From Platanthera guangdongensis (lineage: Eukaryota > Streptophyta > Magnoliopsida > Asparagales > Orchidaceae), in NCBI GenBank assembly GCA_039583875.1, contig CM077166.1:82086564-82150563 (forward strand): a stretch of 64,000 nucleotides of DNA, given 5' to 3'. This document shows positions 43,374 through 55,651 of this stretch, one piece after another. The notes beneath the pieces are model-generated. The model had not been told where the DNA came from. It saw nothing but the letters and a program-made list of their open reading frames with translations, and did not search any database. How positions within the stretch are numbered: position 1 is the first letter of the stretch; every line of letters begins with the position of its first letter. Position numbers and translations under genes: made by a program.

Positions 43374-46179
43374 CTATGGCTGCTCTGGTTCCTTGATAAC
43401 AATGCCCTTTCCAGATTGAATCTTTGCTTGGACTGGAGCATCATTATCATCAGCAGGCTTCTTCCCTTTAAGATCTTTCTTTTTCTGTTCTTCAGCCCTT
43501 ATCTTCTGTCTTTCAAAATAGTGATAAGGCTTAGGGAAATACTTGCTAGGCTCCTGTTCATTAGGAGGTAGCTTCCCTAATTTAGCCTTCCTTATGTATT
43601 GTACTATGGCCTCTTGCCTAGCCTCATGTTTCTTCCATTTCTAGTCAGAATATCATTTGCCTCTCTATTGGAAATTATCCTTAGCAGCCTTCCAAGCAGT
43701 TAATATGATATTCTTAGAGGTTGGGCTCCATTGTTCAAAGTCTGGCCTTAATTTAGCTTGCTCTCTGAACCTTTTCTTAGATAATTGGGCCTATTGTTCT
43801 TTTAGAACTGCCTCTGGCACAGGCTGTACAACTTTTTCAAGAATAACATTCTGATTACCCTCAGGAGGACTATACATAGACTGTACCTCCTGATGTATCA
43901 TGTCAAAATCAGCAGGAGGATATATCACTTGAGCCACTTCAGCTTGTTCTCCTCCAAAATATGGAGGATTTATGCCAGACTCTGCCACATTATCATCATC
44001 ACATAAAGGTGGATATCCAAGGGTAGCTCTGATAGAGTTTGAAATCCATTTTGCATGATCAGAGCCTGCTTTGACTAATACCCTCTCCCCCCTTTATGAC
44101 TTCTCTTTCTATATGATCTCTAAGATCATCCTTTTGGAATCTTATCTGAGCATTCAAATAGTTAACTTCATCCTTATAAAAAGGTTTTAACCTTTGGAGC
44201 TTTTCAGTAATTGCCTTCTGAGAATCTTCAATGGACGTTTTAACAGCAGTGAGGCTCTCTTGTAGTTGCTTATCAAAGGCTTCTTTGGCAGTAGCGGTCA
44301 TAGCAGTCTGGGCAGTAGCTATATTTTTCATTTTAGTGACTATGGCATTATGAGAAGCAATCAGATTATCATTCATTCTTAGCTGATTTTCTAGGACATA
44401 TCCTTGTTTTACTGTCAAGTCATCAATCTGTTTCTTGAGATTCTCTTGATGAGTAGCCAGATAGACCACTGCATTCCCTCCTTTATGGAAACAATCAGTC
44501 ATTTCCTTTTTGTTTTGATTCACTTCAAATCTTATAGATTTTATGTCTTGAGCAAGAACAAATTGAAGTGATTTATGACCTTCATCCATATAAGTTTGTA
44601 AAGCCTTCCTTTCCTCATCTAGCTTTATTTGTAATGCCACCATCAGAGAACTATAATCAGTAGTTGTGGCAGGTTGTGGAGCAATTTTCTGCAATGCTTT
44701 CTTGTAGTTCTGGCTTCTTCTCTTGAAAACCCGGAACTTCCTCTTCTTGGCTCTAGCAGCCTCTTCATCCTCTGAAGCAGAAGTACTAGCAATATCTACT
44801 CTATCCTTAGGACTAGGATGTAAATCCTTCTCAGTCCTTGGTATCTTCTCAGCATTTCTTGGCTCCTCAGTCTCTTGTCTAGCAGGCTCCTCTACAGGCT
44901 ATTCTTCAAGATTTACCTTCTCCCCCTCAACAGCTGCTATCTCTCTCTCAAGGTCTGTCTGTACAAGATCAGGGAACAGCTCTTCTAATGTAAACTCATG
45001 CTGAGGTTGTACAGGAGAATCTCTTATTTCTGGAGCAACTGAGTCTACTTTTTCAGCAACTGATGTGTCCTCCATGACCACATCTTATGGTTCACTATGT
45101 AAGTGTGTTTGCTGATCAACATTAAGTAATGATTCAGTCAAAACTTCATCTTCAATAAGGAAATTTAATTGATTAACTTCAGTAATTATCTCTAGAATGG
45201 TTTGGGTAGCTCTTTCACTCTCTAATTGTGTTGGCTCATCCATATGTAGAGGCTCCCCCTGGAGTGGATCCAGGTGAATTGGGCTAGCTGAGGGTAGCTC
45301 CTCCTGCCTCTGATCATCTCCTTGTCTTGCTAGTGACTGTCCAGCATTGTCATCTCCTCCATCATCAGAACTGGAAACCACTTGCTCCTCTGAGCTACTT
45401 GAGGATTCTTGAGCCACAATAGCTGTCTTCTTCTTCTTCTTCTGAGGTGTTTCCTTTTCTGGAGTTGGCAGTTCCTTTGTCAGCACTCTATCCCACCTTG
45501 AGAAAATTCTTACATTCATTCTCCTCATGTGGTTTATCTTTGAACCTGCAGCTTGGTTCATCACTTCAGGAATACTGTCAGCTAAGTATAAACTCAGAAT
45601 TCTACCCAGATTGGGTTTCTTCAGGCTCCCTTTTATCTTATCAAACATAACTACTGACCAATCAGTATTAAGCTGGAAAATTATCCTTGTCATCAGACTA
45701 AACATATGAGCTGAAATTTTATCATGTCCACCAGGCTTGCTTAGTATTACCTTGCCAACTATCTCAGATAAAAACTTGTCATGTATGTTCATTCCTTTCC
45801 TGTTGAACACTGATCCAATCTTCAGGTTTGAATCAAGTCCACACCATGTCAGTGCCTCTCTTATCTTTGAAGCAGATACATCTTCCTCTTCTTTTGTTCT
45901 AGGGAGATGTAGAACTTTTCTTAGAGTCTTATGAGTGACCTTCAGCTTTGCCCCATGAACTTTGGACTTAATCTTGAGTCCAGATTCATCAAGAGTTGCT
46001 GCACTCAAGAATTCGAGGACTTCATTCTTCCAGATCTTGATAGGTTCTAAAACAAGATACTCTAGGCCAGTCTCTGCAATTAGGGTTACCACACCTTGGA
46101 TTTCGGGTTCCGCGTCATCAAAGGCGTGTCGCACGAGCTCATATCCTTCATTAATATTCTCTTCTAGCTTGGGCGCCAT
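43374..46179 (-). pseudogene. SIRE-A ORF3 (env-like position), plant transposon protein
   Basis: The ATG in ACCCTAATGGCG opens a frame of about 935 codons. Residues 1-230 (VLEFLSAATLDESGLKIK, KTLRKVLHLPRTKEE, ISAHMFSLMTRIIFQLNTDW) resemble the 'putative plant transposon protein' family, Pfam PF20167 by memory. A Lys- then Ser/Asp/Glu-rich linker follows, then a long Gln/Lys/Glu helix likely to form a coiled coil (LQIKLDEERKALQTYMDE onward), then a charged tail. I see no signal peptide or membrane segment, so a true envelope role is doubtful. The first two stops (TAA, TAG) leave the frame unchanged; a frameshift and more stops lie in the last quarter. Confidence 0.78.
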
Positions 46180-46676
46180 TAGGGTTTGAAGAAATTTTGA
46201 ATTTAGAGAAGAGAGATGTCGACACACAAGTTTGGTCTCGAAACTAAGGTGAGCTAGTCGACAAACAATAAGGAAAACCTATTTATACCTTTCTAGAATT
46301 GAAGGTGAAAAGGCGCGTTAAAATACTTGAATTGTGTCGATACTGTTGAAAAGTGTCGACACTTACTTCTAATGTCTCGACAACTATGTATCGACACAAA
46401 TATAGTCGACAGAATATATGTGTCGACACTTATATATCTCAGCTCGACACTTAGTCGAGACTTTACTAGACTAATTCTGTGTAAATCCTAAGTGTTGACA
46501 CCACCTTGGATGTGTCGACACCTACACTGCATGTGTCGACACAAATTCTCTGAAGTGTCGATACAGACTTCTTAGATGTGTCGACACCATTTCTCTGAAA
46601 TGTCGACACCACTTCTATGTGTCGAAACAGACAACTCTGTGTGTCGACACTATTTTACTTAGCCAATTTTTGTAAA
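46180..46676 (-). promoter_or_regulatory. Promoter-like segment upstream of ORF3
   Basis: Seven exact TGTCGACA cores and several near copies fill about 46330-46650. A clean TATAAATAGG box follows at 46280-46287, then about 100 bases to the ORF3 ATG, ending CTTCAAACCCTAATGG. One more TGTCGACA lies in the leader. The order array, TATA box, leader copies the layout of this element's own LTR. Promoter activity is inferred. Confidence 0.6.
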
Positions 46677-49600
46677 CTATTCTAAGTTTATCATTCCTAA
46701 TTCAATTTTAAACTTATTGAATTTGGTTTCATCTAAGGGCTTAGTAAACATATCAGCTAACTGATTATCTGTCTTAACATACTCTAGGGAAATGTCTTCT
46801 TTTTCCACATGTTCTCTTAGAAAATGGTATTTTATTTCTATGTGCTTAGTCCTACTATGAGAGACAGGATTATTTGCAATAGAAATGGCACTAGTAGAAT
46901 CACAAAATAAAGGTGTCCTACTTACTTGAATACCATAATCTTCTAGCTGGTGTTGTATCCATAGTAGTTGTGCACAGCAGCTTCCTGCAGCAACATACTC
47001 TGATTCTGCTGTGGAGATAGCCACACTGGTTTGCTTCTTTATACTCCATGACATTAACTTTCCACCTAGAAATTGACAGGTTCCTGTAGTACTCTTCCTA
47101 TCTTCCTTGCAGCCTGCAAAATCTACATCTGAATAACCTGTCAGTACAAAATCTCCATTCCTAGGGTACCAAAGGCCTAGATAAGGAGTGCCCTTAAGAT
47201 ATCTCAATATTCTTTTGACTGATGTCAAATGAGATTCTTTAGGGCAAGCTTGGTACCTAGCACAGACACATGTAGCATACATGATATCTGGTCTACTAGC
47301 AGTCAAATACAGTAGGGAGCCAACTATCCCTCTATACAAAGTTTCATCTACAGGTTTCCCTGCATCATCTTTGCTTAGAGACATTGTTGACCCCATAGGA
47401 GTTTTCATGGTAGTGGAAGATTCCATACCATACTTCCTTATCAACTCTAGTGTGAACTTAGACTGGCATATGGATAATCCATCTTCAGTCTGTCTAACTT
47501 GGAGACCCAAGAAGAACTTAAGTTCCCCCATACTGCTCATTTCAAATTGTCCTTGCATAAGTTTTGCAAACTTTCTGCAAAGACTACTTTCTGTAGACCC
47601 AAATATTATGTCATCTACATATATTTGGACTAAGATAATCTTGCCTCTAGATTCCCTAAGGAATAGAGTCTTCTCTATTTTCCCCCTTGAGAATTTGTTC
47701 TCAATAAGGAAACTAGGTTTCATACCAAGCCCTTGGGGCTTGTTTTAACCCATACAAAGCCTTCCTAAGTCTATATACATAATCAGGTTTAAGAGAATCA
47801 ACAAAACCTGATGGCTGCTCTACATAAAATTCTTCCCTCAGATTTCCATTCAGAAAGGCTGACTTAACATCCACTTGATATACCTTAAATCCTTGGTATG
47901 TTGCATAGGCAAGGAACATCCTTATTGCTTCCAGTCTTGCTACTAGAGCAAAGGTTTGATCAAAATCAATACCTTCTTCATGCCTATATCCATATGCGAC
48001 AAGTCTAGCTTTATTCTTTATGATGATTCCATTCTCATCCAACTTGTTCCTAAAGATCCACTTAGTTCCAATAATGTTGTGGTCCTTGGATTTAGGAACT
48101 AGCTCCCAGACCTTGCATTTTTTGAATTGATTCAGCTCCTCTTGCATGGTCTCAATCCAATGAGGGTCTAGGATTGCTTCTTCAAACTTCTTTGGCTCTA
48201 CTTGGGATAGAAAACTAGAGTAAAGAACTGTACTTAGATTCCTGCTCCTTGTTTGCACCCCTTGTCTGGGATCTCCAATTATTTGATTGGCTGGATGATC
48301 CCTTAAGTGCCTATTTGCTGGAGGCAGCCTGTCTTCAGGTTGTACACCTTCAGTCTCTTCATTTAGCTGCACCTCTTGGTCTTCTTCAGCATCAGGAGTA
48401 TCTTGTACTCCCCCTGGACAACAGCCACCATCTTCCACTTACTGACTTGTAGAAGGACCTTCTGTTAAGGTAAGCTTGACCATCCTTTCAGTTACACCTG
48501 TAGAGCTGCAAACACTTCTTGGAAATTCATTGTTAATAAGTCTTGCTTCATCAAAAACTACATGAACAGACTCTTCTATAACTTGAGTAATCAAGTTGTA
48601 GACCCTATAAGCCTTACTATTATTGTTGTACCCAACAAAGATCCCCTCTTGGGAGTTGGTAGCAAACTTGGTTAGATAAGACTTATCATTGTTAAGGATA
48701 TAGCACTTGCAACCAAAGATCCTGAAATAGGATAAATTTGGTTTTTTGCCCTTCACAATCTCATAGGGGATCTTCTTGTGGCTCTTGGTGATAGTAGCCC
48801 TATTGATCACATGACAAGCAGTGTTTACTGCCTCAGCCCAGAAATATTCTGGAAGAGATGTGTCACTCAATAGGGTTCTACCAGCCTCTATCAAGGTTCT
48901 ATTTTTCCTTTCAGCAATACAATTTTGCTGAGGTGTTCTTGGTGAGGAAAATTCCTGAAAAATTCCAAATTCTTCACACAGTTTTGTCATACTGTCGGAC
49001 TGAAATTCAGTACCATGGTCACTTCTAATTTTGACCACTATACTGTCCAATTCATTTTGAATTTGTTTAACAAAACTATATAAGATACTTGTGGTTTCAG
49101 ATTTTTGTCTAAGGAAGAACACCCAGGAATACCTTGAATAGTCATCTACAACCACAAATGTGTAAACCTTCCTACCTAGGCTGTGAACTGGCATAGGACC
49201 AAAAAGATCCATATGCAAGAGGTATAGACACCTCACAACATCTTTGTTCTCAAGGCTATGAAAGGTGGATTTGGTCTGCTTGTCTTTTTGACAAGCTGAG
49301 CATATCCCATCCTTGATACACTTAACCTAAGGACCATTCCTCACTAGCTCTTTGCTAAAGAGTTGGCCAATTGTCTTATAGTTAAGATGAGCCAGCCACT
49401 TATGCCATTTAACACAATGTGAGACTTTCTCATCAGATACAAGACAAATAGGAGAAACAATGTTCTCACACATAATGTCTAGACAATAGACATTTCTCTT
49501 CCTATATCCTGTCAGAATGATCTTTTGATCACTTGACCTTTTGATATGACAACTATCCTTGACAAATGAGATGTCATATCATAAATCACTCAGCTGACTT

Positions 49601-49839
49601 ATGCTAATGAGGTTATGTTTCAAACCCTTTAAATAAGCCACTTGAGTAATTGTAATTTAGTTACTAGGAATGTTACCAAAGCCTTTGATGATTCCTTTTT
49701 CTGAACCACCAAAGGTAACTTTAGGGTCATCCTTGATTGGTGTATAGTCCTTCAGCAACTCCCTAGTTCCACTCATGTTCCTGGAACATCCACTGTCCAA
49801 GTACCATATAGGGGCATGGCCACTTGGACTCACCTGCAA
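46677..49839 (-). pseudogene. SIRE-A pol (protease, integrase, RT, RNase H)
   Basis: Protease begins [20 protein letters not shown]. The integrase zinc region is broken by stops; the core is open and has [26 protein letters not shown] and NCIAERKNRTL with the DDE residues. RT shows [40 protein letters not shown], a frameshift near [10 protein letters not shown], then [10 protein letters not shown] with the YVDD site. RNase H has [50 protein letters not shown] and ADMFTKPLDETKF. Four or five stops or shifts break an otherwise complete pol. It is clearly diverged from SIRE-B but of the same type. Confidence 0.92.
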
Positions 49840-49845
49840 AACAGA

Positions 49846-51595
49846 TTACTTAACCTTAGAACCCAAATAATTCTTGGGTCCTTGGTGCAGGTTAGTTTGA
49901 CTTTTAACAACACTACCTATAGCTCTTCTAGCAGGTAGTTTGCTACTCTCCTTGACACTTAAATTGTGCCAACAATCTATGGCAAAGTGGTCTATCTTGC
50001 CACAACACCAGCACTCAAACCTGTTGTACCTTTGTTTAGGTACAACCCTGGTTGGATTTTCTACTGCAGCCTTCTTGTTTAGTGCTGGGGCTTTGCCCTT
50101 AGATTTGGACTTAACTGTCCAGGTAGGTTTTGTAAACCCCAATCCAATTTTACCCTTATGAGGTACAAACTCATCTATCAAAGGTAAAACAGATTTTGGT
50201 TTAGAAAAACTTGCTACAATCTCTCTCTCCTTCTGAAGTCTAGCCTCCAGATTTCTAATTTAATCATTCTTAAATGTAATAGTACCCATATGAATAACAG
50301 TAATGTTCTTCAGTCTGGCTATTTCATTCAGTTTCTGATCAAATAACATGTCTGAATCAGCAGCAGCCAATTTAAGACTAGCAATCTCCTTTGCCTGAGA
50401 TTTGGCCAAGGTTTTGCTTTTCTACAAGGCCTGCAACAAGTCCCTATATTCATCAATTAACTGATTAATATCTCCTTCAGATTCAGACCCACCCACATCA
50501 CTTGATGCAGATGTATCTGATTCTGACTCAGTACAAGAAATTGAACTGGATGAACAACTTTGTACCTTACTTGGTCCAGGCTGATCCTGGATTTTTTCTC
50601 CTTCAGATAAGGCCATCAGCCCTTTGCACTGATTGTCCTCATGCTCATAAATTGAATTCATTAACTGCATGAACTCATCTTCCTCCTCTTCAGCAAATAA
50701 CCCAATATAGGCTTCAGCTTCTGAATCTGTTTCTGAAGATGACTGATCAGTCATACTTTTGTCTTTCTTGGCAACAAAGGACTTTTCCTTTTTGCCCTTA
50801 AACTGTGTCTTCTTTTTATCAGTTGACTCCTTCCTCTTTTCAGGACAGTCAGCCACTATATGTCCCTGTCTATTGCAACAATAGCATACAATCTTTGAGG
50901 ATATAGTTTTACTTGGCTTGGACTTTCTTATGTCACTCCTTGATGACTTCCTGTTCTGATAGTAGTCATCTTTTGTCTGTGAAGTGGATGGCTTAGACCT
51001 CCACTGATTCTTCTTCAGAAACTTTTGAAAATGTCTTGTAAAAGCATCAAAGTCTTCATCACTTTCACTGTTATCTGAATTCTTGCTTTCTGACACATCT
51101 GTCTCAACCTCAGCAACTTTTTGAGGTGGAGATGGAGACTTGCTTTTATATTTCCTAGTGGCTTCAGTCTTGAAGGCCACAGCTCTTTCCTTGTGCTCCA
51201 CTCTTGTAGTCTTCTCTTCCTCCTTTCTAACCATTAACTGCATCTCATAAGATAACAGTTTTCCAAATAAGGTTGGAGGAGGTATATCAGCTACTTTGGC
51301 CATTTCCCTAATGGCACAAATCTTGGTGTCCCAGTCATTAGTCAGGGATCTTAAGAACTTATCATTCAGCTCATAGTTGTTGAATTCTCTTCCATAGGAC
51401 ATCAATTCATTTACTATCCTATAGAACTTCTTGTAGCATTCAGTAATGCTATCAGACTTTCCTTGTCTGAAGCTTTCATATTCCTGATTTAACGAAGACT
51501 TCTTGTCTTGTCTTACTTCTTCTGATCCCTCCATATAGACAATTAATGTGTCCCACATTTCTTTAGAAGTTTTACAGTGAATTAAATTCTGAAAT
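49846..51595 (-). pseudogene. SIRE-A gag (partial)
   Basis: The visible part starts within the UBN2-type core (TSKEMWDTLIVYMEGSEEVR, YELNDKFLRSLTNDWDTKIC). It runs through a knuckle CYCCNRQGHIVADC, acidic Ser/Glu stretches (SSSETDSEAEAYIGLF) and a stop after RDLLQAL. A helical linker follows, then a second knuckle region CWCCGKIDHFAIDC. It ends with TAA, followed immediately by CTGTTTTGCAG and pol in the same frame, an arrangement that recalls stop-codon readthrough in Sireviruses. The N-terminus is displaced by the tandem copia insertion. Confidence 0.88.
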
Positions 51596-51944
51596 TGTTG
51601 GGTATTGTATCCACAACGTACCTGATTTGAAGAAGCCCCTGGACAAGCTAAGGTAAATAGACAATGTATTTGACAAAATATTTCAAATTGTGCTTGCAGT
51701 TTTTCCACGCTAAGTGCACACCAATGTCAGGGTGCAGTAGGTCAATATACACGGGTCTGCACGACGTAATCCCTCGTTGAGCAGATCAGTGTGTTGGCCT
51801 ACGTGTACTCTCTCTATTGGAGTGTACTTATTTTCAAGTACAGGGCTGTGTTAACTCAAGAGCAGACGAGGAGCAAGGATGGGTCAAGGAGCACCTCATG
51901 GGTGGAAAGACGAAAAATCGTCTAAGTGTAAATCGACGAGAATC

Positions 51945-52280
51945 ACCAAGTGATTCTCGCCGATTCGGGGAGAATCACTAGTGATTCTCGCCGAATCGTC
52001 GAGAATCATTGGCTGATTCTCGCCGACTCGATCCAGCTACTTCAAAGCGAGCATCTCTGATGCTAAGTAATAATCGACGAGAATCACCAAGTGATCTCGA
52101 TTCGCCGATCTCGGCGAGAATCACTGGCTGATTCTCGCCGTCTCGACCCGGCTAAATCAGAGCGTGCAATCAAGTCAACATCGACGAGAATCATCTTTGA
52201 TTCTCGCCGAATCGACGAGAATCACCTTTGATTCTCGCCGATTCGACGAGAATCACCTTCGATTCTCGCCGATTTTGACT
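51945..52280. repeat. Palindrome array in SIRE-B2 first LTR
   Basis: Repeated CGAGAATCAC / GTGATTCTCG halves are joined by CGATTCG or CTAG centres. The unit order differs from that in the middle LTR around 52065-52130, showing internal rearrangement. Confidence 0.88.
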
Positions 52281-52393
52281 TGGGCATTTTTCTGGATCCC
52301 GCTGGACCGGACTTTGCCGCTGGCACTGTTTTGAACCGGTTTTTGGGTTTCTTCTGGTGGGACCCACAACGGTCATTTAGGAGTATACTTGTG

Positions 52394-52401
52394 TATAAAT
52401 A
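52394..52401 (+). promoter_or_regulatory. TATA box, SIRE-B2 first LTR
   Basis: TGTGTATAAATACACG follows the palindrome array. The same box occurs at 59918-59925 in the middle LTR. Confidence 0.78.
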
Positions 52402-53265
52402 CACGCGTATTTTTGGAACAGTAACAAGACACAGAAAGAAGCCGAGCGACGACCTTGACCTAAAATCGTGATTTCCGCTCCGCCGCCGCCGTCGCCGCTC
52501 GAGCAAGTTGATCGTCGGTCTTGATCTTGATCTCTTCCAGATCTTCCGGCGACAGAAGCTAAGCCAAGCTTAGAGTCTCACGCGTCTAACCAGAGATCTT
52601 TTGTCTCTTAATTTGTTGATCGGGAAAACCTTCCCCGTCCGAATCGATCGAGGCGATCGATCCTAGTGTGACCGTTGGTAGACCTAGCTAGCTTCGCTAC
52701 GAAGTTTGAATCTCCTAAGTAAAGCAGTCGCACACCATTGTCGCCGCCGATCCCATGAACCAAGCCGCCGCCCTCTTTGCCGTCGCCGGTTCTGGGGAGA
52801 TTCTCTCCACGAGAGATCTAGGGTTGTGGACTCTTTGTGGACTTCAAGAACACGTCGTCAACGAAGAGGGACACCTTAGTCTCCAAAAGTAGTTTGTATC
52901 TCTTGTACATTCTAGTTTTACTTTTGTTGTAAAGGAACGTTGGTTCCTAGTTGTAAGGGTTGGGTGCAACCCGTGTTGTGGGAGTGTGTCTCCTACGTGT
53001 GGAAGGGTTCTTTCCGATAGTGCAAGGATTGGATTTCAATCCTGTTGGTGAAGAGACCGAGTCGTCCCTTGTTGGGAGATAGGTCGAAGGGGGAAAGTGG
53101 ATGTACCCAACTCGGGGAACCACTATAAATAGCTTGTGTACCTTCTTTGCTGTGCTAGTTTGTTTATTTGTGCAGGTACAATTTTAATTCCACAAAAACG
53201 CTGCACGTCACCTATTCCCCCCCCCCCCATAGGTGAAGGTAGTTGACACTAGGTGGACTTTCAAG

Positions 53266-53277
53266 TGTTATCAGAGG
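53266..53277 (+). other. Primer binding site, first interior
   Basis: TGTTATCAGAGG, two bases after the LTR, is one base off the tRNA-Met type. The second interior has TGCTATCAGAGG at 60788-60799. Confidence 0.85.
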
Positions 53278-53353
53278 GAGGTTACTCATCAAAAAGGTTA
53301 ACACCTTGAGTTGAATCCTGCCGCCAGTGTCAATAAGAAGGCAAACATCTACT

Positions 53354-55644
53354 ATGGACGGGCTCAAGTTCACAGGCAAGATCCCAGTGTGCACCAGGCT
53401 CAACTTTCCTATCTGGAAGGAAAGGATCAGGTTCTACATGGAAGCAGTTAATCCTCGACTCTTCATGATCGTGGAGGAGGGACCTTATGTCCCCACTAAG
53501 GTCTCCACCATAGATCCTACCAAGAAAGTGCCAAAGAAACTTTCTGAAATGGACAAGGACGAGATGGTGCTGGTAGGACTTGACAAGAAGGCGCAGAATA
53601 TTCTGGTCAGCGCGGTTGATGACTCAATGATGCAGAACTTCTGTAATTACAGGACAGCAAAGGAGATCTGGCACTGCCTGATTATCCTAATGGAGGGCAC
53701 TGATGAAGTGAGGGATGATCGGAGATTCCTTCTGAACCAGAAATATGAGGCCTTCAGACAAGGGCCTAAGGAAGAGATCGGAGTCACCTTCGAGAACTTC
53801 CTCAATATTGTCAATGCCCTCAAAGGATACGGAAGAGTGTTCACTAATGGTGAACTCAATGATAAATTCCTTAGGTCCCTTACTAAGGAATGGGACACAA
53901 AGATCTGCGCCATCCGAGAGTTTGGCAGACTAGCTAAAACAGACCCGCAAATTCTGTTTGGGAAGCTGATGTCCTATGAGCTTCAACTGAACACCAGGAA
54001 AGCAGAAGAAGAAGCAGAGAAGGCTGCAGCCAAAGAAAAGACTGTGGCTCTAAAAGCCATTCACTCCAGAAAAGGCAAGGGCGCGGTTTCATACCGTGTC
54101 AGGAAAAAGGATGAGGAGGAGGACTCCGAGCCATGCTCCTCCAGCTCAGAGCTATCTGAGGAGGATTTCTCCCTCATCACCCGAGAATTCAAGAAGTTCC
54201 TCAAGATGAGGAATCAAAGAAAGAAAGATGGCTCCTCCTCCAGGCATCAGAAGAAAAAATATTCTTCTGACAGGTATGCTTCTAAACCGAACAAACATTG
54301 CTCCTCTGACATCATTTGTTTTGGATGCAATAAGCCAGGACATGTCGTGGCCGACTGCTACCAAGGCAAGAGAGAAAAAGGGAAAGGAGAGGAGCTCAAA
54401 TCCTCTAAGATAAGAAGAAAGAGCGGAGCTACATCGCCAAAAGGACAAAGACACTGAGTGAGTCTGATTCCTCAGACTCCAGTGATGATGAGGAAGCCTA
54501 CTTTGGGCTGGTGGGTCGCTCCGACTCAGAAGGAGAATGCCCCCCATTTACTGGGAAGGTAAAAGCTCACACCCCTCTCTCCGACTCTGAATCTGATCCT
54601 GAGTCTCAGGATGATGAACCTGAGGATAGCCTTTCGGACCGTGAAGCGGAGCTCCTCGAGAAGTAATAGCTTCTGCTCAACACTTTCGAGGAGTGCCGTA
54701 AGAGATTGAAGGCTGAGAAAAAGGAAGTGAAATTCCTTAAGGGTGAGTGTGTATCCCTATGGGAAGAGGTCACTAGTTTGATTTCTCTCTGACAGGAGCA
54801 CCTTGACCTGACTTCAAAGCATTCAGAGTCTCTTAAGCTCCTTGATCTTAAGCAGGAGGAAGTCGACAAGTTGGAAGAACAACTTGCGGCAGAAAGGACG
54901 ATCGTCAAGAGCTTATCTATGCCAAAACCAGTTCTTCCAGTAGTTGATACCTTCTCTGCTCAGGCCAAAGGAGCTAGCTTGGGGCATGTAGGGGTATCTA
55001 GTTCCTCATCCAGGAAAAACAGGAACCATAGGAAGAATAAGGCTGCCAAGAAGGCCTCTGCTGATGAAAAGGGAACGGCTCCGCTCAGTCCTATTGCGTT
55101 CAGAAAGCCTAGCTTTCCTTGCAACCAACATGACTTTGAATCAACCTTTGGTCATCATTTCCGGCCCTCGGTTGCAAAGCCAAAGAGCCGATATGATGGT
55201 TGGACCTTTCCCCGGAACTTCGGTGAGAGTGCCCTCAAGGCACCTTATGAGGAAATCCACATGGGAAATTATGGCCAATTCTCTAGCGGCCATAATGGAA
55301 AGCAGGCACCAAGAGTCAAGCCTGTTATACTAACGAAACAGAAGGTGAAGAAGTCATGTGACTGCAATCACTATGAGGCATCCACCTCCAGATCCAAGGC
55401 CCCGGCTGCACCCACCATTCCCAGGGTAAGGCAGGAACCTAGGAAGAGGTACAATAGATTTGACTGTTGGTGTTGTGGCAAAGTCGGTCACTTTGCCGTG
55501 GATTTTTGGTTTAACCAGAGATATAATGAGACTCCCTATGTTAGCACTGCGAGGCCGACCACTCGTAAGATTAACCAACCGAGGGGGAGTATGCTAACCA
55601 GGAATCTAGGACCCAAGTTCGATTGGGTTCCTAAGGGAAATTAA
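53354..55644 (+). pseudogene. SIRE-B2 gag, first copy
   Basis: The ATG opens MDGLKFTGKIPVCTRLNFPI. The UBN2-type core is intact (AKEIWHCLIILMEGTDEVRD, FLRSLTKEWDTKICAIRE), as is the first knuckle CFGCNKPGHVVADC. A missing base just after GEELKSS shifts the frame and ends it at a TGA. Further on, a TAATAG pair follows the ELLEK segment and a TGA follows SLISL. The second knuckle reads CWCCGKVGHFAVDF, with Phe for the last Cys. The frame ends TAA, and pol opens in the +1 frame a few bases later. The first half could still make a truncated gag of about 367 residues. Confidence 0.9.
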
Positions 55645-55651
55645 TTTTGTT

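Larger units (their letters stand above)
41210..51595 (-). mobile_element. SIRE-A: Sirevirus-like copia element with a third ORF
   Basis: On the minus strand gag is followed by pol (protease, integrase, RT, RNase H), an intergenic promoter-like segment, a large extra ORF, a polypurine tract and a 1.9-kb LTR. The 5' LTR and start of gag lie beyond the tandem copia insertion at 51596. The left flank is GTCTC. An extra ORF between pol and the 3' LTR is known in env-bearing Sireviruses such as SIRE1 and Endovir. Confidence 0.9.
51596..53263 (+). repeat. SIRE-B2 first LTR
   Basis: This 1668-bp LTR starts TGTTGGGTATTG and ends GGACTTTCA. It contains the GATTCTCG-CGAGAATC palindrome array (about 51945-52280), a TATAAATA box at 52394-52401, and a run of 12 C near the end. 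Sequence shows it belongs to the same family as SIRE-B1. Confidence 0.94.

Noticed and set aside
47281..47748. Plus-strand frame of 155 codons
   Set aside because: It is antisense to the RT and RNase H of SIRE-A. Similar antisense frames opposite gag at 34406-35055 and 61007-61435 were also dropped.
52191..52506. Short minus-strand frames repeated at 59715-60030
   Set aside because: They lie in the palindrome arrays and leaders of the SIRE-B2 LTRs; the duplication is the LTR pair.
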